Made by a program: the position numbers and the translations under genes | Assembly: GCA_905116865.2 (NCBI GenBank) | Contig: CAJHNH020000504.1 | Location: 532,318 to 596,317, forward strand | DNA length: 64,000 bases | Reading direction: 5' to 3' | Source: Candidula unifasciata | Lineage: Eukaryota > Mollusca > Gastropoda > Stylommatophora > Geomitridae | In this document: piece after piece, positions 37,001 through 43,575 of the stretch | Layout: each line of letters starts with the position of its first letter | Position numbering within the stretch: the stretch's first letter is position 1 | Notes under the pieces: model-generated | Told to the model about the DNA's origin: nothing | Databases searched by the model: none | The model's input: the letters and a program-made list of their open reading frames with translations, nothing else

Positions 37001-40000
37001 TCTGGCCGCTTCAGGCCACTAGTGATCTTTGGATTGTCATCGAGAGGTTAATTCCTTTTACCATCTGAGTACATCTTGCGTAGATGTGACTCAAGCTCCT
37101 CTTTACTGACCACCAGAGTCCCAAACTTTGGTTGCTCTAACAGACCTTAAGCAAACTGGAATGGGTCCCTAAAGAATTTCCCTCTTTCCCTTTTGGTTTT
37201 CCCTGTGTTGTTACAGAAATGCTCAGTGCGACAGAGGGCACTGTGTCTGGCTCTCAGGTGCAACCAAACTTCGTGCAGCCCCTCCCGTTCGCTGCCTATA
37301 GCGGCTTTGAACCATTTTCTGGATGCATTCCTGTCTGCTCTGCACTTCTCAATGTCCCTGTGCCTTATGCTTTTACCTTGCGTGATGCCCGGTTGCGTAG
37401 ACTGTCCCGAACTCACGGGAAGAGTGCTAGTATTTTATATCACCAAAGCGTGTTAGCGTGTCACCTAGCGACGTTTTCTTAATTCATTGATATATTTTCT
37501 CACACAGTGTACCCTCCAGCTTGCACCACGAAGCCCTATCCCTTGCAGGTGGAATCATCAAAGGTGCCCTTTCATAGTCGACGTCATGGGCCTTTCCGGG
37601 CGAGTGGTGTTCACCCTGGCCATCGTTCCCTGAGGACTCAGTAACTACAGGAGTAGTTATGGGACAATGCTTACTGCGGGGCGCATCCTCGCATTTCATC
37701 CTTCCGGCATGAGTTCTTAGACCATGCAACGCTGTGAAACTTTTTTCACATGTACATTGCCAACCCGGACGGTGGGCAGAAACCTCAATCTGGGCACTAG
37801 CGGGGTGGTTACTGCTTGTATCTATCGGGTTGGGTCTATTATTCTCCCTCTCTTTTGATGGACCCTAAGGGCATATTTCATTATGGTTTTTAGAAATCAA
37901 GGGTATTTTACTGTGTTAGGGGTGATCGGCCCGGTCCACAGTCGACTCTCTGTTTCTAGAGGGCCAGTTTACAGAGCCGGGGTGCCAGTCTTTGCATAGG
38001 TGTCAAAAGGTCTATCTCGATCATAACCAGTACTATCCTGGTTGTCTGTGGGCTAGCCATGTACAATAAGAAGAACTTGACAGGAGAGCATGTACAGCAG
38101 GAGTCTACAGTCATCAGTAGAATCTTTAGTGCATGAGACATTTTTTAGCATTTGTAAGATAGATAATAACGAGAAACTGATCGTGATGGGTGATTTTAAC
38201 GGTAAGACAGGACGAGGCAGAAAAACATTTACATGATACCTAGGCAATTATGGAGACAACAGCATTAGAAAATGGCGAAAGACTATTGGATATATGTGCA
38301 CAACATGATCTTGTTATTACAAACACCTTTTTTCAACATAGAGCTTCACAAGTTTTTACATGGTATAAATGTAATGATCCAGATATCAAGAGTCAGATTG
38401 ATTATATCTTGACGAGAAAAAGAGACTTTCATCAAGTTACAGATGCAAGAGTCATACCAAACTTGAGTTTAGATACAGATCATAGGATGGTGATACTTGA
38501 CAGAAAAGTCAAGATAATATATCAAACAAAAAAGAAATGTAATAAAAGGGACATAATAAAATGGAAAGAACTAGAGTGTGAGGCAAATAGGCGAGCGTTT
38601 CAGCAAAAAATTACAGGAAAATTATGAACAGCTTCCATAAAACACTCTTGGGGTAAATACAGAATGGTTGAATTTCAGAGACACCACTATGAAAATAGCA
38701 CAAGAAATATGTGGAACTAAAAGGAAAGGTAACATATGGCGTAAGCTCTCAACCTTTGTGATCTGAAGAAATAAGAAGAATTGTGAGCAGTAAAAAGAAA
38801 GCTTATGGCATTTGGTTGAGGAGCAGAACAGAAGAGGATTACATAACATACAGGATAATTAGAAGAGAAGTAAATAGAACTATCAGAAAAGCAAAAAGAG
38901 ATTCATGGGAAAAGTTTGGAAGCAAAAAAATCAAAGGCATGAGAAACAGGAATGAAGAATACAACCCAACAGAAATTATAAATGATGAAGTTGGCTAACC
39001 TTTAATAGAACCTACCAAAATTTTAGCAAGGTGGAGTAGTTACTTTGAAGAATTACTTAGCTGCACTAAAACAGATAAAAGCAGGGAATAACATAAAAAC
39101 AACTCGGAACTAACAGAGGAACTAGAACCAGGTATATTATTGGATGAAGTAAAATGTGTCATTTGAACCGCTCCTAGACTAAAGGCGACAGGTATTGATG
39201 ATCTACCAGCTGAGGCCATCAAGGCAGCAGGAGAAACCGAAGCAATATGGTTAAAGCGAATATTTCAGGTGGCGTGGGAAAATCAAGAAACACTATCAGA
39301 TTGGCAGACTGCTGTCATTGTCCCGCTGTGGAAAAATAAAGGAAGCAAGAGGGAATGTACTAATTACAGAGGAATATCACTTTCTCAGTCACACTGGGAA
39401 AATGTATGCTAAGATCATCGAAAAAAGGCTGAGAGTATCAACTTTCAGAAGCACAGATGGGCTTTCGACAAAACAGAAGTTGCACAGATGCCATTTATAC
39501 ATTGAGACAACTATCAGAGAGGGCAATAGAACATGATGAGACATGTATGTTGACATTCATAGACCAAGAAAAAGCCTTCAATAGAATCGACAGGATGTGG
39601 GAATGTATGGGGAAAAAAGGAATCAGCAATCATCTCATTAATATTTGCAAAAGCCTGTACACACGTAGTAAATGCTGCACAAGATCGAAGGCAGGGTTGT
39701 CAAGAACTGTTATAGTGAACTCTGGTGTGCGTCAGGGCTGTGTACTATCACCGATTCTTTTTATAACATACTTTAATCATGAAGAAGATATTACAGAATT
39801 ACTTTTCGCTGACGACCAGGCACTCATAGCAGAAAATACGGAATGCCTACAGAACCACCTTAATATGATTAGTAACAAAGGGGAGGAATATAATATGAAA
39901 GTAAACACTACGAAGACAGAGACAATGATGATAGGAAGACATAAAGACAATTTAGAAATTAAATTAAAAAACAACACCCTGAGACATACAGATGAATTTA

Positions 40001-43000
40001 AGTATTTGGGAGCAATTCTTACATCATACGGAAAACTGGACAGAGAAATTAGCTCCAGATGTGCCAAAGCTAATCAAGTAATGGGTCAACTATCTCCCCT
40101 GTTGACACACAAGCAGATACCTCAAGAGTACTAAAGTGAATCTTATCAGAACTATTTTTTGGCCAACATTATGCTATCAATGCCAAACGTGGACACTTAC
40201 ATCCTCCAGTGAACGTAAAATTGTGACAACAGAGATGAAATGCCTTAGAAGAGCTGCAGGAGTTTCAAGAAAAGACAGAATACGAAATCATGAAATCAAA
40301 CGAATGCTAGGAATAAAGCTTGTCTTACAGGTCATCAAAGAACAACAAATGAAGTGGTTTGGACACCTAACAAGAATGCCCTGGTACTATCCGCCACAGC
40401 GTGCCACACTAAAACGTTACAACGGGTATAGAGCGAGTGGAAGACCTCGGAAAAGATGGAGTGATGGCATTAAGAACAGCCTTACAGAAATGAACATAAG
40501 TCTTAATAGTGCTCTTGACAGAGCCCATCAACGAACATTACATCTCCCCCCGACACTTCGATGAGGTACAAGGTGGAAGAGAAGAAGAAGAAGAAGAAGC
40601 TACTACTGTTCATCTGAAACCCGTCTGGGCTTCTGAAAGTTGTTCTTCTACTAATGGTTTTAATCTTCTTTCAAATAATTTTGCCTACATTTTCACTGTG
40701 TGGCTTAAGTGATATTCCTCTGTGTGAGGCTTGAAGTTCAAGCTGCTGTAAGTGATTCCCTGGTACCGCAGTCTGCTGTCCAATTTGATGTCCCTTCCAT
40801 TTATTTTGAGGCTTGGAACATCAGCTCTAACAATCCTGTTGTCCAAAGAACTCCACAGGATTGTTGCCTTTTCTAGGTTGATTACAGCACCCATCTGTGC
40901 ACACCAGTCAGTCACCTTATCTACTGTCACCTGTAACTCTTGAGCTATTTTATTCCGATCTCTCTCCTTCCTATATAAGAGAACATAATCTGCAAATGTA
41001 AATATTCTGCCAACTCCAGGTGCTTCCAGGTTTGCAATCTTGCTCGTAAAAACATTGAACAGTACAGGTGAAATTGCAGATCCCTGTGGTAGTCCCGGGA
41101 CTAAAATACATGGTTCGGCGGTCCATGAACCCAGGCGGAGAGCTAACCGTATACAAAACAGCTGCTACCCTGTTTGTTCTGGATATTTTTCAGTTCCAAA
41201 AATTCATGTAGCTTACTCACCACTATCTTCTCCAACACATTACCAAAGATGTTTTCCAGGGTTGTGATCCTAAAGTTGCTGAGTGTTGAATAATCCTTGC
41301 CAGGCTTAGGATGTGGAACCAGGTAGCTGTGCATCCAGTCTTGTGGGACTGAAGCTGCTATAATGCTCTCAATGAAATCAGCAGCCATCTCCACCAGGTC
41401 TGCATCACTCATGTTCATCATGTGGCAATATCTTACTCTGCCAGGCCCAGGTGCAGTGTCTTTCACCCTTTTCAGAACACATTTTACATCTTCCACTTGT
41501 ATGATGTGTTCATAATGTTTATTCTTAATTGTGGCTGCCACATCTTCTCTAACTGTATCTCTGTTATTTCCATAATCTCTATGAATTGTTCCCATTACAC
41601 TGGGCTGATCTTTCTTGAGCATCTGCTCATGCAGCTCCCAAAACGTTCCCAGTGTCTTATCGCCCCCAGTCTCATCAATAAAATACTCCTATTTTGCTTT
41701 TTTGGCCTCTGCTGCACAATGCTTGAAAAACTCTATCTTATCTTTCTTATCTCTTTCAACGCACTCCTATTCTTTCTTTCAGCTTGTCTGTCACACTTTC
41801 TTTAAATGCTTTACTGTAGCTCTCTTTAACTTCCATTCCTGTTCTACCCCTGATGTCCACCATGGAGAGTGCACAAAAGTAGATCTACCGGTCCTCTTAC
41901 ATGCCATCTGTCAGAGGCGTCCAAGAAGGGTGTTTGGCCGCTCATACTTGAAAGACCTACGAGGTTTTGAAACCTTGACTTTACTGGATTTTGAGATTAA
42001 TACTGAACATGGCAGATGGTTATTTTCATGATATCCCAGGACCGTCCATTTGGCATCCAGTACTGCTGACTGGGTAACCAAAGCCAGGTCAGTAGCTGTG
42101 TCTGCATCACCGGGCCTCCTTGCCATTTTAGTTGGCCTTCCATCATTTAAGCAGTCTGAATCGACCATGGCGTCAGCAAGTGCAACTCCCTGTCGGTTTC
42201 CCCACTACTGTCCCTTTGTGCTTTGATAGCCAACGTATCTTCAGTGTTCTGTATCCACCTTCACAGAAATCTGCCTCTGCCTCATTTTCCAGAAACTGCC
42301 CTCTATCACCATTCTGTCCTGGACATCATGACATTTAACATGGCCGGAATAGCTCAGCTTTCATGATGAGATGCTGTTCATGAGCCAGTTGGTATGATAC
42401 CATTTCTATAAAATATAATACCGATATGAGTCTAAAAAATAGTTCTGTTAGTAACAATATTTGTCATTGTGTAATGTGTAAATAATTTTTTTTTAAATAA
42501 CTAATTATATGTTAATCATTCAGTAGAAATATCTAAGAGCTAACTATGGACATGTCCAGGGTGCTAAGGTGATGGTCCTCACTAATCACTAATTATAAGA
42601 GCTGATGTCTGTTTTTATTACTGTCAGTACAGCTTGTATTTCTGATTCCTCCTTTATATTTCAGGAATACTCAGTGACACGCATCTCCTGGCCTTGATGT
42701 ACTGTGGTGAACTGTGTTACTGGCATACCAAGCTACATAGACCAAACGTGCATAAACATGAGAATAAAACAAAGTCAGATCAGTCACTTAATGATGCATT
42801 TGATGTCAGCTCTGTGGAAAGAAACTTTTCGAAAGATTGTTCTCAAATAAATAAATCACCTAGCTCACATGACTCATTAGTTGCTAGAGAATCACTAAAA
42901 TTTGGCAGTTCCTGTGCTTTTTATCCAGTCTCGGAGAAATGCCTTACATCTCCTTTAAGTATTGCTGCTCAAAGTACTGAAACTAAAATAGACATTGTAA

Positions 43001-43119
43001 AAATTGGAAAGTTATGTTTGGAAAATTATGTAAGTGCAGCACATGGGCCGTTAGTAATTGGAGGCTGGAAAACAACAAAAGCTGAAGAAATCCTGCAATA
43101 TTTGTATAATCTAAAGTGA
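11217..43119 (+). CDS. RIMOC1: RIMOC1 (C5orf51) orthologue, seven coding exons, 366 aa
   Basis: Join of 11217-11316, 19093-19217, 21506-21599, 24899-24951, 25098-25226, 33731-33875 and 42665-43119. All six introns are GT-AG, the phases (1,0,1,0,0,1) match at every junction, and the sum is 1101 nt including the stop. Family landmarks I recognise are MEEKILIDEDF (exon 3), ECLQWRKGALLYMYCH (exon 5) and LLALMYCGELCYW (exon 7), which parallel the vertebrate protein closely. In mammals this protein binds RAB7A, works with the MON1-CCZ1 exchange factor and helps place RAB7A on damaged mitochondria during mitophagy; the same role here is inferred. The protein is about 70 residues longer than the human one as I recall it, mostly from a polar serine/lysine-rich stretch in the last exon. 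No signal peptide or membrane segment is evident. The introns carry most of the window's transposon remains. Confidence 0.9.
11388..11440. repeat. Inverted C-rich/G-rich arms next to the exon 1 donor
   Basis: The arm CCCCCTCCCCCTTTTT (11388-11403) is followed, after a loop of roughly 12 bases, by an A-run and GGAGGGGGAGGGG (about 11415-11434) that can pair with it, then a longer G-tract. It begins 71 bases after the exon 1 splice donor. Confidence 0.7.
11450..13395. other. Intron 1 stretch without recognised gene
   Basis: No gene seen. The open frame at 12738-13103 (minus) has no family resemblance. Pyrimidine-rich DNA fills 12420-12555. Confidence 0.5.
13400..13908. repeat. 178-bp tandem repeat, about 2.8 copies
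   Basis: Three units recur with a 178-bp period: the landmark AACATGTGCGCATTTGCC begins at 13445, 13623 and 13801, and GCGAAAACAGTGATGCCACT is in each. Copies 1 and 2 are almost identical. Copy 3 has lost roughly 45 bp before ending near 13908. A poly-A tract follows at 13916-13929. It lies in RIMOC1 intron 1. Confidence 0.95.
13930..17300. other. Intron 1 stretch, simple repeats only
   Basis: A CA-rich microsatellite block lies at about 14870-14955 and is followed by GA-rich sequence. I see no coding domain; the short ORFs in 14774-15125 are repeat translations. The frame at 16361-16633 (minus) is not recognised. Confidence 0.5.
17310..18394 (-). mobile_element. Internally deleted hAT transposon (ZBED5/GTF2IRD2-like transposase), copy 1
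   Basis: On the minus strand the right end reads CAGGGCTATTGAACTGGCAG, followed by GCCCGCGAGG, a typical hAT terminus ending at 18394. After about 650 bp of untranslated DNA comes a transposase start (ATG near 17745) with AKLECENYAFNSDWTLKYLF and LKPVCLL. The middle is missing, and the carboxy-terminal dimerisation segment appears at about 17320-17440 (IFGTTFICESSFSHMNVIKT, then SRSSLSNDR). The left terminus was not located. It is non-autonomous and lies inside RIMOC1 intron 1. Confidence 0.7.
18400..19090. other. End of intron 1, no recognised feature
   Basis: Only the T-rich tract leading to the exon 2 acceptor (19081-19092) is evident. Confidence 0.5.
19093..19217 (+). CDS. RIMOC1: RIMOC1 exon 2
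   Basis: The acceptor is TTTTTTTTAAAG at 19081-19092 and the donor is AAG|GTATTT. The exon encodes DDGNKLMCQEKCSS through VHECLQAIAK and ends in phase 0, continuing into LVLDLTFMEEK of exon 3. The residues before that junction align with the vertebrate stretch preceding the conserved DEDF motif. The exon is bracketed by two hAT transposon remnants in the same orientation (17310-18394 and about 19740-20760). Confidence 0.85.
19380..19565 (+). repeat. Fragment related to the 110-bp array at 58.8-59.2 kb
   Basis: CGAACAACCAGGACTTTCTG and the following CACAGCTGGTGAACGC plus AAGAAGAAGAA tail match, with changes, the unit core AACAACCAGAAGTTTCTGCC ... GAAGAAGAAGATGATT of the tandem array near 59 kb. 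The GAA-type tail suggests a dispersed retroelement 3' end. Confidence 0.5.
19740..20760 (-). mobile_element. hAT transposon remnant (ZBED5/GTF2IRD2-like), copy 2
   Basis: The minus-strand frame at 20037-20270 starts MADTSKKAKWECENHTFNND, with WTLKYLFISP and YEYKVKWHFTSKHAYFGKSY: this is the amino-terminal zinc-finger-like domain of ZBED5/GTF2IRD2-type hAT proteins (family pattern KPVCLICNE...KEYNLKRHYETKH), with the finger cysteines lost. After a stop, ESLIAAYQHNSRILVRA and KGPFTDSETVKECTLPILDE continue down to about 19740. The 5' flank (20270-20760) is collinear with copy 1 (17745-18250). Confidence 0.75.
21054..21090. repeat. (GA)n microsatellite
   Basis: Perfect GA dinucleotides, about 37 bp, in intron 2. 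A CA/CG-rich block precedes it at 20792-20835. Confidence 0.95.
21290..21440 (-). mobile_element. tRNA-derived SINE-like sequence
   Basis: On the minus strand, GAGCGGCTGGCCAAACGA (A-box-like), then GCTGGGCTCTCAAGCGGG and AGTTCGAATCT (B box) have the order and spacing of a tRNA-Leu/Ser-like head with a long variable arm. An unrelated body and a C/G tract follow. The copy lies in intron 2, directly upstream of exon 3. Confidence 0.6.
21506..21599 (+). CDS. RIMOC1: RIMOC1 exon 3 (DEDF motif)
   Basis: The acceptor is TATCTTTGTAG and the donor ATTG|GTAAGA is a near-consensus site. The exon encodes LVLDLTFMEEKILIDEDF and following residues, one of the best conserved blocks of the family. It ends one base into a codon that exon 4 completes as aspartate. 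Confidence 0.93.
21710..22330 (+). pseudogene. Nimb-like reverse transcriptase fragment, intron 3
   Basis: In + frames: GFRIITLIKTFGKALEKIIA and VKLQTFLEREELLSEG (RT motifs 1-2), DTWSNAATF, then FQNRQEMVVAALDLEDAYNR and VRYDILISMLMEKEVCPWLV (motif A region). These blocks equal those of the copies at 2.8 kb and 27.5 kb on the other strand. Stops and frame changes are frequent. It is in sense with RIMOC1. Confidence 0.75.
22730..22886 (+). pseudogene. Carboxy-terminal end of a degraded non-LTR element
   Basis: RDKYIDDLVTCMRQDVFDRT, RDIIDCKQWQIITAYGF and a stop resemble the tail of non-LTR ORF2 proteins (R.RG..YID.L...,...D...WR..). It is short and weakly diagnostic. Confidence 0.4.
23270..23640 (+). 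pseudogene. Second Nimb-like RT fragment, intron 3
   Basis: AIALEDIYNSF parallels ALDLEDAYNRV (motif A). About 150 bases on, HGLPLGYPYLWCCL parallels the TPGLPQGSALSPVLF motif B, and HSDNILVHYQAK parallels the ADD box with its aspartates partly lost. Heavily mutated. Confidence 0.5.
23857..23889. repeat. Poly-G tract
   Basis: About 33 bases of G with two A interruptions, in intron 3. Confidence 0.95.
23900..24890. other. Intron 3 remainder, possible SINE at 24445-24650
   Basis: AAGGTTTGAATCCA near 24495-24510 is a B-box-like sequence. The downstream body has GTCGACTCATATTAAAATAA then GTACCAG, reminiscent of mollusc SINE bodies as I remember them. No A box is convincing. Nothing else is recognised. 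Confidence 0.3.
24899..24951 (+). CDS. RIMOC1: RIMOC1 exon 4
   Basis: A 53-base exon, too short to stand out as an ORF. The acceptor is CTTGTTTCAG and the donor is CCA|GTAAGT. It encodes DTLQSVVDLANRTVQDKP. Sequence conservation is weak, so it is called from its strong splice sites and from the phase fit: it accepts phase 1 from exon 3 and delivers phase 0 to exon 5. Confidence 0.85.
25098..25226 (+). CDS. RIMOC1: RIMOC1 exon 5 (WRKGALLYMYCH core)
   Basis: The acceptor is TTTTCTCTTAG and the donor is CAG|GTTAGT; the exon has 43 complete codons in phase 0. It carries ECLQWRKGALLYMYCH, the most conserved segment of the family, equivalent to the vertebrate ECLSWRRGALLYMYCH. Intron 4 is only 146 bp, the shortest of the gene. 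The following intron 5 is 8.5 kb and swollen by retroelements. Confidence 0.95.
25600..25990 (+). pseudogene. Reverse transcriptase N-terminal fragment (non-LTR), intron 5
   Basis: Frames give NNKATGAYDIATELIK, then LIKLVWKIKKLPCEWKKSLL and LPIFKKGDSSKCENY, the standard RT motif 0-2 pattern (GKA.G.DGI..ELIK ... W..S.I.PI.KKGD...C.NYR). VDFKKTYDSVHRNSL near 25940 is motif A (F.KAYD) with changes. The rest is missing. Confidence 0.65.
26090..27640 (-). mobile_element. Nimb/I-like element, minus strand, RT motif A to 3' end, internally deleted
   Basis: From right to left: DVYEGFQNRQETVVVALDLE, DAYNRVIYDILISALTEK, a jump that removes the ADD-box region (LGTWNSEPCNISNLTVNNSN continues as KRERKLRYLCIIFDRSLSFR), then VIDYGLGMLTI, MGLAEDTIGQMCRLDKFRRG, RNase H pieces (MEVEAVTAAFRWLENQL, FSPGHAGEQADRLAGSV), RKARWIYDQTNTGTIRN-type spacer and the GTEHL C-terminal part near 26110. 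Frames are broken. It is antisense to RIMOC1 in intron 5. Confidence 0.8.
27640..28285 (+). mobile_element. RTE-like non-LTR 3' end (a) with GAA tail
   Basis: A first part (27640-27775) holds RT motif B remnants (KGDDLFPLLFILALKKIIKK). A second part (27790-28250) starts with SVLPVPDMVTHN-like sequence and has the open C-terminal frame MRCLRRAVGVTIRDKIRNEI, then QRQQVKWFAHLERMP and RRARGRPRTRWKDNI. It ends at a stop followed by GAA triplets (about 28257-28281). The C-terminal frame equals those of the copies at 40.1-40.6 kb and 50.3-50.65 kb, defining one family. Confidence 0.75.
28325..28610 (+). mobile_element. Non-LTR 3' end (b) with GAA/GAT tail
   Basis: RLKWLRHIERKSDDREVKTV and RPRRPQRDHIQTDLQTLGVT match the common C-terminal pattern (R..W.GH..R......GRP...W...I..DL..LG). 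A GAAGAAGAAGATGAT tail follows near 28575. It is a different family from copy (a), to which it lies head-to-tail. Confidence 0.65.
29223..29765 (+). pseudogene. Gag-like zinc-knuckle region of LTR element B
   Basis: A 102-codon open stretch with basic residues and CX2CX3HX5C, a stop at 29529, then a second knuckle-like cluster and 60 further codons (VVYERLDDKSYTEQVGANSI). This resembles the carboxy end of a Gypsy/BEL-type gag. The superfamily is undecided. Confidence 0.5.
29961..30235 (-). mobile_element. SINE-like insertion with 15-bp target-site duplication
   Basis: The 275-bp segment is flanked on both sides by exactly CCAATGTGTTGATAA (29946-29960 and 30236-30250), and removing it rejoins the LTR-element sequence. 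On the minus strand TGGCTTAGGCG fits the pol III A-box consensus in full; the B box is unclear. Near the left end ATATGGGA and TCCCATAT form an 8-bp stem with a 6-base loop followed by a T-run. The orientation is inferred from the A box. Confidence 0.7.
31226..31700 (+). repeat. LTR of element B (3' boundary approximate)
   Basis: Begins TGTAATGAGATT after the purine tract ATGGGGAGGGGAGAGC. It shares the CAGGGAAA/TCCAGGAAA-type blocks and the 3' GTGACAAGTAAACC ... CACTTGTGGAACA segment with the LTR of fragment A. It lacks the GA and GT expansions and is therefore about half as long. Confidence 0.5.
31705..32535. other. Intron 5 stretch with a short triplicated motif
   Basis: Three copies of a roughly 50-bp unit (ATATCCACATTATCATCGTG core at about 32164, 32218 and 32262) are separated by A-rich spacers. 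No gene is recognised. Confidence 0.6.
32540..33520 (-). mobile_element. Nimb/I-like fragment (thumb and RNase H), minus strand, intron 5
   Basis: On the minus strand, HGNLKDLRGGRLKRGNSWMT and PAEDTTETATSVKQIHRGQE equal the thumb block of the other copies. Further left are the RNase H start (YIDGSV... near 32830) and MRMEVEAITAAL-like codons (about 32700-32745). The segment ends 210 bp upstream of exon 6 and is antisense to RIMOC1. Confidence 0.7.
33598..33616. repeat. Poly-G tract upstream of exon 6
   Basis: About 19 G about 115 bases before the exon 6 acceptor, with one preceding A. Confidence 0.9.
33731..33875 (+). CDS. RIMOC1: RIMOC1 exon 6
   Basis: The acceptor is TCTGCTTCCAG and the donor is CAAG|GTATGA. 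The exon encodes CLEDGIKYLTSVFCTG, then an acidic helix-like run (EIDSEEEAEDKAGMLLAQ), and ends in phase 1. The opening matches the vertebrate LLDGISYLLQML position. It sits between a Nimb-like fragment (32540-33520) and a CT microsatellite (33998-34046). Confidence 0.9.
33876..34460. other. Start of intron 6, no gene
   Basis: A CT microsatellite lies at 33998-34046 (one short interruption). The rest is AT-rich and unrecognised. Confidence 0.6.
34468..34731 (-). pseudogene. Zinc-knuckle-like fragment, possibly LTR-element gag
   Basis: KCKYCSYAVNRHNTICHSGE has the C-X2-C...H-X4-C spacing style of BEL/Gypsy gag knuckles. Nothing else of such an element is adjacent, and the 87-codon frame is otherwise unrecognised. 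Confidence 0.3.
35100..35490 (-). pseudogene. Restriction-like endonuclease domain of the RLE-type element
   Basis: From right to left on the minus strand: PSMLDCVRDWLLAVDLPGNE, TGL.PDI, a frame change, SAEKQQLILIELTMPYES, and after another change HMYKLKKYSDLAAGLRKYEA. PD...(I)EL.. is the PD-(D/E)XK core that nicks the target site in R2-like elements. At least three frame breaks. Confidence 0.65.
36238..36552 (-). pseudogene. Reverse transcriptase core of the RLE-type element
   Basis: A 104-codon open frame with motif B (GCMISPILFIMVMQ) and the catalytic box as IMDDTT instead of the common FADD/YADD. WCGMQFKLQKSRNLSILKGK follows (motif D/E region). The DD pair is intact, though the remainder of the element is broken. 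Confidence 0.75.
38090..40600 (+). mobile_element. RTE-like non-LTR element, + strand, endonuclease C-terminus to 3' tail
   Basis: Domains in order: LIVMGDFNGKTGRG (APE endonuclease GDFN motif, 38183-38220), ERLLDICAQHDLVITNTFFQ, QIDYILTRKRDF and LDTDHRMVI (equivalent of the SDH catalytic motif, 38250-38520); RT from 38770 with SGVRQGCVLSPILF and LLFADDQALIAENT (39720-39830), HTDEFKYLGAILTSYGKLDR; the C-terminal MKCLRRAAGVSRKDRIRNHE and RASGRPRKRWSDGI (40136-40564). A GAA run at 40578-40598 is the tail. A stop at 40132 and several frameshifts break it. It is 5'-truncated inside the endonuclease and in sense with RIMOC1 in intron 6. Confidence 0.85.
39457..40564 (+). pseudogene. RT and C-terminal part of the RTE-like element
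   Basis: Frame 1 (39457-40134, 225 codons) covers MGFRQNRSCTDAIYTLRQLS, LTFIDQEKAFNRIDRMWECM (motif A, IDQEKAFDR in the 49-kb copy) and FADDQ. Adjacent 40136-40564 (142 codons) is the connector and C-terminus, separated only by a stop and 1-base shift. Compared with the 545-codon copy at 49 kb it lacks about 45 residues between motif B and FADDQ. Confidence 0.85.
40640..42330 (-). mobile_element. Nimb/I-like element, minus strand, endonuclease end plus RT, intron 6
   Basis: On the minus strand: MVDSDCLNDGRPTKMARRPG and DADTATDLALVTQSAVLDAK (endonuclease C-terminus, 41911-42168), MLKKDQPSVMGTIHRDYGNN, KRVKDTAPGPGRVRYCHM, LVPHPKPGKDYSTLSNFRIT then TLENIFGNVLEKIVVSKL (RT motifs 0-2, 41143-41622), a deletion, and WCAQMGAVINLEKATILWSS with DIKLDSRLRYQGITY (40685-40930). 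RNase H is missing. It ends 330 bp before exon 7. Confidence 0.85.
42340..42660. other. Last part of intron 6
   Basis: AT-rich DNA leading to the polypyrimidine tract and TTTCAG acceptor at 42664; nothing else is seen. Confidence 0.6.
42665..43119 (+). CDS. RIMOC1: RIMOC1 exon 7 (terminal exon, stop TGA)
   Basis: The acceptor is TATATTTCAG. The exon encodes GILSDTHLLALMYCGELCYW, equal to the vertebrate GIFSDLHLLAMMYSGEMCYW. Then comes a polar linker rich in S, K, N and D of about 80 residues, and a conserved tail (IGKLCLENYVSAAHGPLV ... TTKAEEILQYLYNLK). The linker is longer than in vertebrates. TGA is at 43117-43119. No AATAAA lies in the first 300 bases after the stop; the first is at 43452-43457, inside a retroelement remnant. 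Confidence 0.95.
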
Positions 43120-43390
43120 AAATGTATAATGTAATTTTTAAAATAATAATTTACAAGCTTGTTTATTATGCTGTGATTTCAATCATTTATAATTTAGTAT
43201 GTCTAAAGAAATGTATACATCATCTTTATACATCACTGGATGTGTGGATTTAAAGAATAGGTCGTTTCATGGAAATAGCAATCAAATTCATTGGCTATAA
43301 TGAGACTAGCTAAAAGAAATTATGTGAAACATTTGTTTTTTTTTAAATCGAGAGACAATTGAAATATGTCAGCCACATTAAAGTCATAAC
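43120..43390 (+). other. RIMOC1: RIMOC1 3' untranslated region (presumed)
   Basis: AT-rich sequence after the stop. There is no canonical AATAAA, so polyadenylation uses either a variant signal here or AATAAA at 43452-43457, which lies in retroelement DNA. Confidence 0.4.
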
Positions 43391-43394
43391 ACTC

Positions 43395-43575
43395 TTATAA
43401 AAACCTTACTGGAGGGAAAAGTCGAAGGTAAGAGAGCAAGAGGTAGACAGCAATAAAGTAGGAGGACAATTAAAAGAATAAACAGCAGTCTGAGAGACTT
43501 ACAACCAGGTGAGAGGCGGTGTGTTGGAGATCCATTGCAGCTAATCATTATTGTTGAGATGGCACCTGATTGATT
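43395..43575 (+). pseudogene. C-terminal remnant of a non-LTR element after RIMOC1
   Basis: GKVEGKRARGRQQ, a run of stops and RRTIKRINSSLRDL recall the GK..GKR.RGR......I.. C-terminal pattern of several non-LTR ORF2 proteins. Degraded. Confidence 0.4.

Larger units (their letters stand above)
34850..37850 (-). mobile_element. RLE-type non-LTR retrotransposon, minus strand, intron 6
   Basis: On the minus strand the order is: an amino-terminal zinc finger (WQCTCEKSFTALHGLRTHAG then RMKC, about 37660-37770); a basic linker (HLRARHSALCRTEHFCNNTG, 37147-37416); RT with MGCMISPILFIMVMQVILDG and MPPLRAIMDDTTITT (DD kept, 36238-36552); a connection (SILKGKVAMISLGSL); and a carboxy-terminal restriction-like endonuclease (LDCVRDWLLAVDL, then TGL.PDI, and in a shifted frame QLILIELTMPYES, about 35180-35380). 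The tail continues to about 34900 (LDTMERLWGRALVGWSWC). The domain order is that of R2/NeSL-type elements. Many frameshifts and stops make it inactive. Confidence 0.75.
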
